From contig DAOVTM010000149.1 in NCBI GenBank assembly GCA_030633145.1, forward strand, positions 1 through 9,106: a stretch of DNA of 9,106 nt, written 5' to 3'. The notes under the pieces were generated by a model, which did no database searches, was not told the DNA's origin, and saw only the letters and a program-made list of their open reading frames with translations. Within the stretch, counting starts at the first letter, position 1; the number at the start of each line of letters is the position of its first letter. The stretch is from Desulfobulbaceae bacterium. GTDB lineage: Bacteria > Desulfobacterota > Desulfobulbia > Desulfobulbales > Desulfobulbaceae. The position numbers and the translations under genes were made by a program. This document shows, in pieces, positions 1 to 5,623 of the stretch.

Positions 1-693
1 ACAGGTTGTTTTATGCTAATTAATACCGGGGAGGAGATGGTCCTGTCTGAAAATGGACTTCTCACTACAATCGCATGGGGAATAGATGGAAAAATTACCT
101 ATGCACTTGAGGGGTCAATTTTTGTCGCAGGAGCAGCAGTGCAATGGCTCCGTGATAGCATGGGGATCATCAAGAGTGCCAGAGAAACAGAATTTATGGC
201 GGCCTCACTGGAGTCAAATAATGGTGTTTATCTTGTTCCCGCCTTTACAGGACTGGGAGCACCGCATTGGGATCCTGATGCCCGTGGTGCCATCTTTGGC
301 ATAACCCGCAATACCGGCCCTGCAGAATTTGCCAGGGCAGCCCTTGAATCTGTCTGTTATCAGACCTTTGATTTACTTGAAGCAAAACGCAGAGATGGTG
401 TTCAGGGAACGCAACTGCGTGTTGACGGCGGCATGGTCAACAATAACTGGTTATGCGGCTTTCTCGCCGATGTTCTCAATGTCAGAGTGGAACGACCTGT
501 TATCACAGAAACTACAGCACTGGGTGCAGCGTATCTGGCAGGGTTGCAGATTGGTCTTTTTGATTCTCTTGAGACCATTGCAAAGAACTGGAAGGTGGAT
601 CAGGTTTTTGAACCAGGGATGGGACAAGGAGAGAGGGCCAACCTGCTGGCAGGGTGGCACCATGCTCTGAACAAAGTCAAGACAGCTACATAA
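1..693 (+). CDS. glpK: Glycerol kinase, C-terminal part (5' end off the window)
   Basis: Glycerol kinase phosphorylates glycerol to sn-glycerol 3-phosphate with ATP in the cytoplasm. The reading frame is open from base 1 (T-G-C-F-M-L), so the ATG at 13 is internal. The fragment covers roughly the second actin-like ATPase domain of this FGGY family. Conserved stretches seen are NTGE, SENGLLTTIAWG, YALEGSIFVAGAAVQWLRD, GVYLVPAFTGLGAPHWDP, RGAIFG, LRVDGG, NNNWL and ETTALGAAYLAGL. These match the E. coli GlpK C-terminal half as I remember it. The C-terminus has the usual length and ends in an intact TAA. No intact glp partner (glpF, glpD) follows; an SD-led seven-codon ORF and a repeat-filled gap come next. 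Family assignment is very secure; regulation cannot be judged because the 5' end is missing. Confidence 0.97.
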   Translation, partial: TGCFMLINTGEEMVLSENGLLTTIAWGIDGKITYALEGSIFVAGAAVQWLRDSMGIIKSARETEFMAASLESNNGVYLVPAFTGLGAPHWDPDARGAIFGITRNTGPAEFARAALESVCYQTFDLLEAKRRDGVQGTQLRVDGGMVNNNWLCGFLADVLNVRVERPVITETTALGAAYLAGLQIGLFDSLETIAKNWKVDQVFEPGMGQGERANLLAGWHHALNKVKTAT

Positions 694-759
694 GGAAGGT
701 GCTTATGGGAGATGGAAAAAAATAACTATCTAATTAAACATGAGGGAATCATCTCGTAG

Positions 760-786
760 GTTGGTCTGAGCGTAGCGAAGCCCAAC
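760..786. repeat. Small hairpin repeat, GTTGGTCT/AGCCCAAC stem
   Basis: The arms GTTGGTCT (760-767) and AGCCCAAC (779-786) pair in 7 of 8 positions around the loop GAGCGTAGCGA. The motif lies between convergent genes, at the left edge of a run of palindromic repeats. No T-tract follows on either strand, so a rho-independent terminator is not supported. It looks like a dispersed intergenic repeat (inference). Confidence 0.55.
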
Positions 787-806
787 AATTCCAAGTCATT
801 CCCACT

Positions 807-832
807 GGTTCCCATGCTCCTGCGTGGGAACC
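807..832. repeat. GTTCCCA-type dispersed palindrome, uninterrupted copy 1
   Basis: The left half GGTTCCCATGC (807-817) pairs with GCGTGGGAACC (822-832), with one G-T wobble. This copy shows the uninterrupted layout: GGTTCCCA, the dinucleotide TG, then CTCCTGCGTGGGAACC. It is the reference for the interrupted copy at 3074-3123. A related small palindrome, GCCGCT-CC-AGCGGC, follows at 840-853. Open frames through this region, such as 814-1029 (+), are repeat-encoded and are not called as genes. Confidence 0.75.
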
Positions 833-862
833 GTTATAGGCCGCTCCAGCGGCTGCAACATG

Positions 863-890
863 ACAGACGGAGTCTCGCAGGCTCGCTTAC
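863..890. repeat. 28-bp module of the repeat array, copy 1
   Basis: The module begins ACAGACGGAGTCTCGCAGG and ends GCTCGCTTAC. It is identical to 3181-3208 and differs from 3081-3108 at one base. It contains a short stem, GAGTCT-CGC-AGGCTC (5 of 6 pairs). Here it is followed by TTGGAGCGTCC, which resembles a decayed right half of the GTTCCCA palindrome, so this copy may once have sat inside such a palindrome like the other two. Confidence 0.7.
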
Positions 891-906
891 TTGGAGCGTC
901 CAAAAT

Positions 907-934
907 TCGTTCCCACGCTGGAGCGTGGGAACGA
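907..934. repeat. GTTCCCA-type dispersed palindrome, uninterrupted copy 2
   Basis: Two perfect 13-bp arms (907-919 and 922-934) surround a GG centre. The layout is CGTTCCCA, CG, then CTGGAGCGTGGGAACG. It is the intact counterpart of the interrupted copy at 3174-3224. It lies 3' of glpK and of the methyltransferase gene, the usual location for transcribed palindromic repeats. No T-run follows the stem, so terminator function is not supported by sequence. Confidence 0.8.
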
Positions 935-1003
935 GGAATGCCTCTTATCTATATGTGGCCGAAACGATGACCAAGGCTTCATTATTCATGTGTACAGTCA
1001 TCA

Positions 1004-1684
1004 TCAGACACCGTCTTTGGCAAGGCTGAAGAGAAAGGTTCGTTTCAAGGTCTTATCCTCGTAATCAGGTGATATCCGGCGACACTCAATATTAAGGTAA
1101 TCTTGAACAAATTGGGCCGCATTAAAAATGTCCCCAGATACATATTCTGCACCATACTTTTCTGCCATATAGTCAGGGGTTACTCTGAGGCCGCTCTGAA
1201 CAGGATAACGGCAGCGGATGGACAGAACAATAGATCTGCGTGCTGAGCGGCGGCAGACATCAAGCATCGGCTGAATACCTTTTACCAGAGATTTTCTCCC
1301 GATAAAATTGATAAGCTGGACAATATCATATCTTGTCTCGCCACTCAGGCCGGTAAAATCCGCACAGTGAAACTGCATCCTATCCAGCCCGTACAGTTTT
1401 GCCAACAGCTCGCAGCCGTTAACGGCCAGAGGGTCGCTGTCCATGCCGACAACGCTTGCCGCCCCCCTACGCCTGGCCAGAAAAGAGTACATCCCCAGAT
1501 TACAGCCTATATCCAGCACAGTTCTGTCCTTGTACTCAACCTCTGCCAGATCCTCGGCTGCCGTACTGCGCATATCTTCATGGCCGTCAGCCAGCAAGTT
1601 GCCATGTTCGTCATATACCGGGCGCCATATATTTTCTGGCCCCATATCATCTAATAGTTGAAGAATTTTTTGTCGATACGTCAT
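1004..1684 (-). CDS. Class I SAM-dependent methyltransferase, substrate unknown
   Basis: This 226-residue protein has a Rossmann-type methyltransferase core. The SAM-binding motif I is VLDIGCNLG at residues 56-64, followed by MYSFLARRRGA. The acidic residue ending the second strand is D82 in VVGMDSD, and the third-strand acid is D109 in FHCADF. YDIVQLINFIG (119-129) fits the motif IV region. The N-terminal 50 residues form a short extension that includes NIWRPVYDEHGN. No membrane segment or signal peptide is visible. The overall look is of small-molecule, sugar or tRNA-modifying methyltransferases, but I cannot name a substrate. The ATG at 1682-1684 is preceded by AAGGGA about ten bases upstream. 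It is convergent with glpK and sits 180 bp downstream of pldA on the same strand, probably as its own unit. Confidence 0.85.
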   Translation of the reverse strand: MTYRQKILQLLDDMGPENIWRPVYDEHGNLLADGHEDMRSTAAEDLAEVEYKDRTVLDIGCNLGMYSFLARRRGAASVVGMDSDPLAVNGCELLAKLYGLDRMQFHCADFTGLSGETRYDIVQLINFIGRKSLVKGIQPMLDVCRRSARRSIVLSIRCRYPVQSGLRVTPDYMAEKYGAEYVSGDIFNAAQFVQDYLNIECRRISPDYEDKTLKRTFLFSLAKDGV

Positions 1685-1864
1685 AAGTAATTTCCCTTGA
1701 TGCCTGCCTTGCCATGGACGAGGCTGACTATAGATGAAAAGAGGATTTGATATTAGCGGGCATCATTATTGGTACCTATCCCATGATTACCAGGATCGGG
1801 TACGAAAGGCGGTAATGCGGGAACTGGACGGACAGTGGTGAGCAACACTCCACTATAAAAAAAG

Positions 1865-2857
1865 TTACAGCCAGTCAGTAAGCGACATCCCCAAACCAAT
1901 AGTATTGGAATACTGGTCATAATCAACAAGGCTCTCGCCGTACCCGGTATAGTAGCGGGCATACCCTTTCATAAAGGGCCAGTCAAAGAGAGGAAAGCTC
2001 CAGGTCAGCTCTAATCCCCCTTTGGAAAAACTTGATTCCAGGTTGTTCCGTGACATCATGCTGATTACATTTTCACCATATTTATAGGTGGCACTCAGTT
2101 CAAAATGTCCGAGAAAATCTTCAATATCAGAGTTGTTATCCTTTTCTTCATCTTCCGGGATGCGATACCAGGGTTTGACACTAAAGGCAAAGTTGCCCCG
2201 TTCCATGGTAAACCAGCCATAAACACGATTCCAGCTTCTGGAAAGGGCTGCGCTGCGGCCATTGGACTGATGAACAACCCCAAATGAGTTCCATGCGTTG
2301 CTAAAACCAAACAGCTTCCAATTGGGGTGAAACTGTACCCATAGCTCGGGTTCGTGGTTGGTTTCCCGGAAAGGAGAAGACTGCTCAGTATTATATACCT
2401 GCCAGAATGAGCGGTTGGTATAGGCACTATAAACATCAAAGGTGTCATCAAAAAGGCCCACCAGCAGAGGGAATTTGACACTCAGCTGGAACTGACCTTC
2501 TGTGTTGTCCCAGTCAGCACTATCCTGATAGGTCTCGTTATGATCCACTGATGAATAACCGCTGCTGTTATAGACCCCCAGGAGCAAATAATTGGGTTTG
2601 TGAGCCATCAGGGTAAAGGGTTGCAGGACGTGTTTTCTGTCCTGATGGATTCGGTCAATTACCACATCAATAGTGCGTGTAGATTGCCCTAGTTCTGCCC
2701 TGCACTGCTCTTTCAGTTCTCCAATGGTTACGGTGTCATCCGTTGTACCAAGTTTGACCAGCAGGCAGTCATCAAAATCATCGGCCATGGCCGATGATTT
2801 TGCTAACAGAAGAATAGAGATGAAGAGAAGATTGATAATTTTATATCGTTGCAGCAT
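1865..2857 (-). CDS. pldA: Outer-membrane phospholipase A (OMPLA)
   Basis: This outer-membrane beta-barrel enzyme hydrolyses acyl chains of phospholipids that reach the outer leaflet; in E. coli it is active as a Ca2+-dependent dimer. The protein is 330 residues with a signal peptide: a positive start (MLQRYK), a hydrophobic core (LLFISILLL) and a probable AMA/DD cleavage site. The catalytic triad is visible: H196 and S198 in VHQSNGRS and N210 in SRSWNR. Its spacing (H, +2, +14) equals E. coli H142/S144/N156. NETNYEP-like FRETNHEPELW, VKPWYRIPE and the C-terminal TGYGESLVDYD strand also match the family, and the chain ends in the typical hydrophobic residue (DWL). The ATG at 2855-2857 is preferred over an upstream in-frame TTG (2876-2878) because GGAG lies 8 nt before it and the signal peptide then starts normally. 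A perfect palindrome overlaps the cleavage-site codons. Confidence 0.95.
   Translation of the reverse strand: MLQRYKIINLLFISILLLAKSSAMADDFDDCLLVKLGTTDDTVTIGELKEQCRAELGQSTRTIDVVIDRIHQDRKHVLQPFTLMAHKPNYLLLGVYNSSGYSSVDHNETYQDSADWDNTEGQFQLSVKFPLLVGLFDDTFDVYSAYTNRSFWQVYNTEQSSPFRETNHEPELWVQFHPNWKLFGFSNAWNSFGVVHQSNGRSAALSRSWNRVYGWFTMERGNFAFSVKPWYRIPEDEEKDNNSDIEDFLGHFELSATYKYGENVISMMSRNNLESSFSKGGLELTWSFPLFDWPFMKGYARYYTGYGESLVDYDQYSNTIGLGMSLTDWL
2773..2802. repeat. Perfect 30-bp palindrome inside pldA at the signal-peptidase site
   Basis: Two 15-bp arms with no spacer: CAAAATCATCGGCCA (2773-2787) and its exact complement (2788-2802). On the minus strand it encodes most of A-K-S-S-A-M-A-D-D-F-D, so the symmetry centre falls in the codons around the predicted signal-peptide cleavage point. 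The reading frame is intact. An RNA copy would fold into a stem whose loop must open some of these pairs. Origin by templated mutation or selection is inference. Confidence 0.85.
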
Positions 2858-2879
2858 TTGGTTTTCTCCACAATTCAAG

Positions 2880-2897
2880 GGATGAACCTGTTCATCC
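2880..2897 (-). promoter_or_regulatory. Inverted repeat in the pldA leader (stem-loop or operator candidate)
   Basis: On the minus strand, GGATGAAC-AG-GTTCATCC is a perfect 8-bp inverted repeat with a 2-nt centre, 22-40 nt upstream of the pldA ATG. It could be an mRNA leader hairpin just before the ribosome binding site, or a protein-binding operator. A 2-nt loop is tight for RNA, which slightly favours a dyad operator. Function is inferred only from symmetry and position. Confidence 0.4.
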
Positions 2898-2950
2898 GGT
2901 TATGATGGGTATGGTGTCGATTAAGTTATTGTTTTGAAGTATTACTCTAC

Positions 2951-2976
2951 ATCATACTTATTGAGTTGTCTGTCAA
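2951..2976 (-). promoter_or_regulatory. Weak sigma70-like promoter candidate for pldA
   Basis: A perfect TTGACA (plus-strand 2971-2976 reads TGTCAA) is followed on the minus strand by TATGAT (2951-2956), a 5/6 match to TATAAT. The spacer is only 14 nt, shorter than the usual 16-18, so the pairing is uncertain. If used, the transcript would carry the 2880-2897 inverted repeat in its leader. Confidence 0.22.
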
Positions 2977-3073
2977 GAGATTATGACTTTTGCTGGTTAT
3001 CAATGTTAAAAAGGGCTACCAACTTAAGGCTGGACAAATCGCAATTTCAATCAGATAACTCATATTACCCCCT

Positions 3074-3123
3074 GGTTCCCACAGACGGAGTCTCGCAAGC
3101 TCGCTTACCTCCTGCGTGGTAAC
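3074..3123. repeat. GTTCCCA palindrome interrupted by the 27-nt module (copy A)
   Basis: GGTTCCCA (3074-3081) and CTCCTGCGTGGTAAC (3109-3123) are the two halves of the palindrome seen uninterrupted at 807-832. In place of the central dinucleotide there is a 27-nt module (3082-3108), which starts CAGACGGAGTCTCGCAAG and ends CTTAC. The right half has one change (TGGTAAC for TGGGAAC). Confidence 0.75.
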
Positions 3124-3130
3124 TTTGAAT

Positions 3131-3146
3131 GACCGCTCCAGCGGTC
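3131..3146. repeat. Short perfect palindrome between two interrupted palindromes
   Basis: GACCGCT-CC-AGCGGTC has perfect 7-bp arms around CC. The related GCCGCT-CC-AGCGGC occupies the equivalent place at 840-853 in the array downstream of glpK, so the two arrays share their order of parts. Confidence 0.65.
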
Positions 3147-3173
3147 GATGCGAGACGATGGATCGTCAGTTTC

Positions 3174-3224
3174 CGTTCCCACAGACGGAGTCTCGCAGGC
3201 TCGCTTACCTGGAGCGTAGGAACG
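3174..3224. repeat. GTTCCCA palindrome interrupted by the 27-nt module (copy B)
   Basis: CGTTCCCA (3174-3181) and CTGGAGCGTAGGAACG (3209-3224) are the halves of the palindrome that is intact at 908-933. The same 27-nt module (3182-3208) replaces the central dinucleotide, at exactly the same internal position as in copy A. Confidence 0.8.
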
Positions 3225-3346
3225 AGAGGAGGTTAAAAAATGTCCAGGCTAAAGTTGGTAGCCTTAAAAAGGACAAGGCACTTACACATCAGTCGGAGAA
3301 CAGGATTAATTTAACATTTTTCATCATGATGGAACCACATCTACGC

Positions 3347-4318
3347 TTACCTGTCTGCCATTTTGGGAGCTGCGCTATCCTGGCTAAAGAAGACACCACT
3401 GAAAACCAGCAGACAGGCCAACATCTGCCAGCCGGTTAACCGCTCACCAAGAAGAATAAATCCAAAAAACAAGGTCACTGCCGGGATAAGGTTGATAAAC
3501 GCTGTTGCCTGACTTGCCGGAACCCTGCTCACACCAAAATTATACAATCCATAGGCACCAATCGTCACAAAAACTCCGAGGTACAGCACCGACAAAACTG
3601 GAGGCAAAGGCAGGGTTTGCGGCAGTTCAATCATCGGCAGCAGAAGGAGCGGCACAAAAAACAATGCGCCGATAAATGCCTGCATTGCGGTCAGAAAAAG
3701 AACAGGCAGGCTCCTGCTTAAATATTTCATCAAAATAATGTAGCCTGTGGCGCATACCATGGCTATGAATTCAAGAAAATTGCCAAGGGCTGGATTGGGT
3801 GCATGTTCCGTGACATTGGCTGCCAGGCTGAGCCATAAGGCACCGATTGCCGCAATGGTAAACCCGGTAATGGTTTTGCGGGAAATCCGTTCGCCGAGAA
3901 ACAACGATGAATTTACCGCCACCAGAAGCGGCAGCATACTGGTTATCATTCCGGCCTGGGATGCGGTAGTCAGCGTTAGAGCGGTGGCTTCAAAAATAAA
4001 GTACAGACAGGGCTCACAAAAACACATTGCCACTATTGGCAGGATATGTTTCCGGGTAAGATTCAGTCTGGTAAATGCGGGTATAAAGGGAAAAAAACAG
4101 AGCGAGGCCACTAGCATCCGTCCGGCAATGACCACCATGGGGTCAAACCAGGCAAAGGCGTATTTCATTGCCACAAATGAACTGCCCCAGAGGATCATTG
4201 CCAGCAGCAGGGCAAGGGTTGAAATTAAACGGCTACTGCTGTGGGAATCGTCCAGAACAGTTGCCGTTGCCTGGAAGGCTTTGTTAAAAAGATTGAATTT
4301 CACTAATTTTGACACCAT
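3347..4318 (-). CDS. DMT-superfamily (EamA) inner-membrane transporter
   Basis: A 323-residue, largely hydrophobic protein built from two EamA repeats, probably ten membrane helices, of the drug/metabolite transporter superfamily. Many relatives export amino acids or other small metabolites; the substrate here is unknown. The first repeat begins LALLLAMILWGSSFVAMKYAF and ends FLGERISRKTITGFTIAAIGA. The second ends LLGERLTGWQMLACLLVFSGV. The paired LGER motifs before the last helix of each half are diagnostic. About 30 polar residues precede helix 1. I chose the ATG at 4316-4318; an in-frame TTG at 4357 would add 13 residues, and neither has a strong Shine-Dalgarno sequence, so the start is uncertain. 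It lies 114 bp downstream of the metallophosphoesterase and its 3' end is next to the MITE-like element. Confidence 0.9.
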   Translation of the reverse strand: MVSKLVKFNLFNKAFQATATVLDDSHSSSRLISTLALLLAMILWGSSFVAMKYAFAWFDPMVVIAGRMLVASLCFFPFIPAFTRLNLTRKHILPIVAMCFCEPCLYFIFEATALTLTTASQAGMITSMLPLLVAVNSSLFLGERISRKTITGFTIAAIGALWLSLAANVTEHAPNPALGNFLEFIAMVCATGYIILMKYLSRSLPVLFLTAMQAFIGALFFVPLLLLPMIELPQTLPLPPVLSVLYLGVFVTIGAYGLYNFGVSRVPASQATAFINLIPAVTLFFGFILLGERLTGWQMLACLLVFSGVFFSQDSAAPKMADR

Positions 4319-4432
4319 AAAATGAGGCTGGAAACATCTCCACTTACCTGGGAACAAGAGAAGTTATGCCAATTGCACAGTGACACGCCGATCTTTTTTG
4401 TCTCCGGCATCAGACCACAGTGTCTTCAACAA

Positions 4433-5245
4433 TTAATCCGCCTTAAAGGTCACCATTGTAACCTCGTTGTCATCGCCGTTCATTGTAACCTCTCTGTACT
4501 GGAACTTATAGTTGCTGTTTCGTTCGGTGGACTTTCCTGAAGCCATAGTCCAGTCAATGCTGTTCTGGCTGGACCATACGTCGGATATATGTTTATGCCC
4601 AAAACAGCAGATATCAATATTTCCAGCCAGCAGCTGCATTACCTCTTTGGCATCATCCATTTCCATCGTATAATTTCTAATGAATGGATGGTGGTGAAAA
4701 TAGATTATTTTCTTCATATCTGCATATTCATCTTTACCAAGAATGCCGCTGATTCTATCCCGTTGCACCTCCCCTACTTCACCGCTGGCAAAATGAGTCA
4801 GTTCGTCGGAAAAATTACCAATAGATGAGTCAACGCCGATAAACAACACATCATTAACCGTATTTTTCAGAGGAAACATATTGCTGTAGTTCACACTGGT
4901 ATCTGTAGCAATAGGAACACTCAACAATTGACCAAGTATATATTTTCTGAAATAATTTCTTGACCTCTTGCTATATATATTGCCAAATCTTCCATGGTCA
5001 TGGTTGCCGGGAACAGCTAATACTTCAAACCCACTCTCTACGAGTGGTTTCAGTATCTTTACAGCATTTTCATACTGTTTTCTTTTTCCGTCATCTACAA
5101 TATCCCCTGTGATCAGGACCACCGGTTTTTCAGCACTGTCGTAACGATTAATTATGTACGCAATAATTTTTTTTGCGCAAACATTCTCACTTTCTCTCAT
5201 CCCTTTGTGAATGTGCAAGTCGCTTAGCTGGATAAATTTGACCAT
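4433..5245 (-). CDS. Calcineurin-like metallophosphoesterase (Icc/CpdA-like)
   Basis: A 270-residue cytoplasmic protein with the full metal-binding set of the calcineurin-like phosphoesterase fold. Counting from the upstream ATG: D10 and H12 in SDLHIHKG, D49 in TGDIVDDG, N82-H83-D84 in PGNHDHG, H185-H187 in YFHHHP, and GHKH at 217-220. Such enzymes hydrolyse phosphomono- or diesters with two divalent metals. Resemblance to cyclic-nucleotide phosphodiesterases of the CpdA group is a guess from motif layout, and the substrate is unknown. Two adjacent ATGs exist. AGGAGG (plus-strand 5251-5256) lies 2 nt before the first and 5 nt before the second, so the second (5243-5245) is chosen. The gene contains very AT-rich tracts unlike the ABC operon, suggesting a separate origin. 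Confidence 0.9.
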   Translation of the reverse strand: MVKFIQLSDLHIHKGMRESENVCAKKIIAYIINRYDSAEKPVVLITGDIVDDGKRKQYENAVKILKPLVESGFEVLAVPGNHDHGRFGNIYSKRSRNYFRKYILGQLLSVPIATDTSVNYSNMFPLKNTVNDVLFIGVDSSIGNFSDELTHFASGEVGEVQRDRISGILGKDEYADMKKIIYFHHHPFIRNYTMEMDDAKEVMQLLAGNIDICCFGHKHISDVWSSQNSIDWTMASGKSTERNSNYKFQYREVTMNGDDNEVTMVTFKAD

Positions 5246-5289
5246 CATGCCCTCCTGATAAATTTTTTTGATGAATTGCTCATTAATAC

Positions 5290-5565
5290 TTACTCTGACC
5301 TATTTATTTGCCTTTATTTTTTTCTCAAACACCTCCTTATCTTCTTTTGATTCTGCTGGTATTATTTGCCCACGCTGTTTTTCCAGGAGCATGAGTAATG
5401 GTTTTTTGTACAGTTTTTGACTGTTGACCAGAAAATTGTCCTTGGAGTAGTCTTGTCGTGCTGACCTATCTGAAAATAATTATGTCCGGCTTCATTGAGT
5501 TGGGCTGTGAGTGCAAGCGACATCGGCTCGGGACTTGCATGTTCTGCCGCAGCAGGTCAGAGTAA
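5290..5565 (-). pseudogene. Frameshifted gene remnant between 12-bp inverted repeats
   Basis: TTACTCTGACCT (5290-5301) is exactly repeated in inverted orientation at 5554-5565. Between them, two minus-strand frames look protein-like in succession. The first reads PAAAEHASPEPMSLALTAQL, then NEAGHNYFQIGQHD, down to about 5455. After a shift of frame it continues YSKDNFLVNSQKLYKKPLL, then MLLEKQRGQIIPAESKED, ending at a TAG (5300-5302) inside the repeat. Each frame alone is closed by stops, so the piece looks like a decayed gene with one frameshift, possibly cargo or transposase debris of a small mobile element. I do not recognise the protein. No clear target duplication flanks the repeats. Confidence 0.4.
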
Positions 5566-5591
5566 ATTGTAGTTCTTTGAGCTAGAGTTGA

Positions 5592-5623
5592 CTTAGTTCA
5601 TTATCCTCTTAGTTCATTATCCT
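5592..5623. repeat. Perfect 16-bp tandem duplication
   Basis: CTTAGTTCATTATCCT occurs twice in direct contact (5592-5607 and 5608-5623). It lies between the remnant element and the 3' end of the downstream EamA gene. Replication slippage is the simplest origin. No promoter or binding-site role can be read from it. Confidence 0.85.

Larger units (their letters stand above)
3006..3271. mobile_element. MITE-like element with 23-bp terminal inverted repeats and 8-bp target duplication
   Basis: The element proper is 3014-3263 (250 bp). Its ends are inverted repeats matching at 21 of 23 positions, both starting GGCTACCAACTT and ending TGGACA (3014-3036 and the complement of 3241-3263). The direct repeat TTAAAAAG flanks it exactly (3006-3013 and 3264-3271), as expected for a target-site duplication. 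It has no plausible coding capacity; the frame 3116-3439 (+) merely runs through it. Its interior holds two interrupted GTTCCCA palindromes and a small CCGCT-CC-AGCGG palindrome. It sits between the divergent-from-nothing 5' side of pldA and the 3' end of the EamA gene. A transposase supplied elsewhere in the genome is inferred; I cannot assign an IS family. Confidence 0.75.

Noticed and set aside
760..934. CRISPR array
   Set aside because: The repeats are palindromes of different types, not regularly spaced identical direct repeats with unique spacers, and no cas gene is present.
814..1029. 71-codon plus-strand ORF (peptide containing SFPRWSVGTRN)
   Set aside because: It is the translation of the palindromic repeats and runs into the 3' end of the methyltransferase on the opposite strand; no domain and no good ribosome site.
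1850..1890. Possible rho-independent terminator after pldA (T-run on the minus strand)
   Set aside because: The T-run just after the stop is preceded only by a 4-bp TTAC/GTAA stem with mismatches, too weak to call.
1753..1962. 69-codon minus-strand ORF across the pldA 3' end
   Set aside because: It overlaps the conserved final barrel strands of pldA in another frame and resembles no family I know.
3116..3439. 107-codon plus-strand ORF
   Set aside because: It starts inside the MITE-like repeats and ends antisense to the EamA gene, with no recognisable protein character.
3747..4325. 192-codon plus-strand ORF
   Set aside because: Fully antisense to the EamA transporter, whose motifs and helices are clear; composition shadow.
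4385..4425. Inverted GACAC/GTGTC and GCCG/CGGC pairs between the phosphoesterase and the EamA gene
   Set aside because: The pairings are broken by long unpaired stretches and no T-run follows; not strong enough for a terminator or riboswitch.
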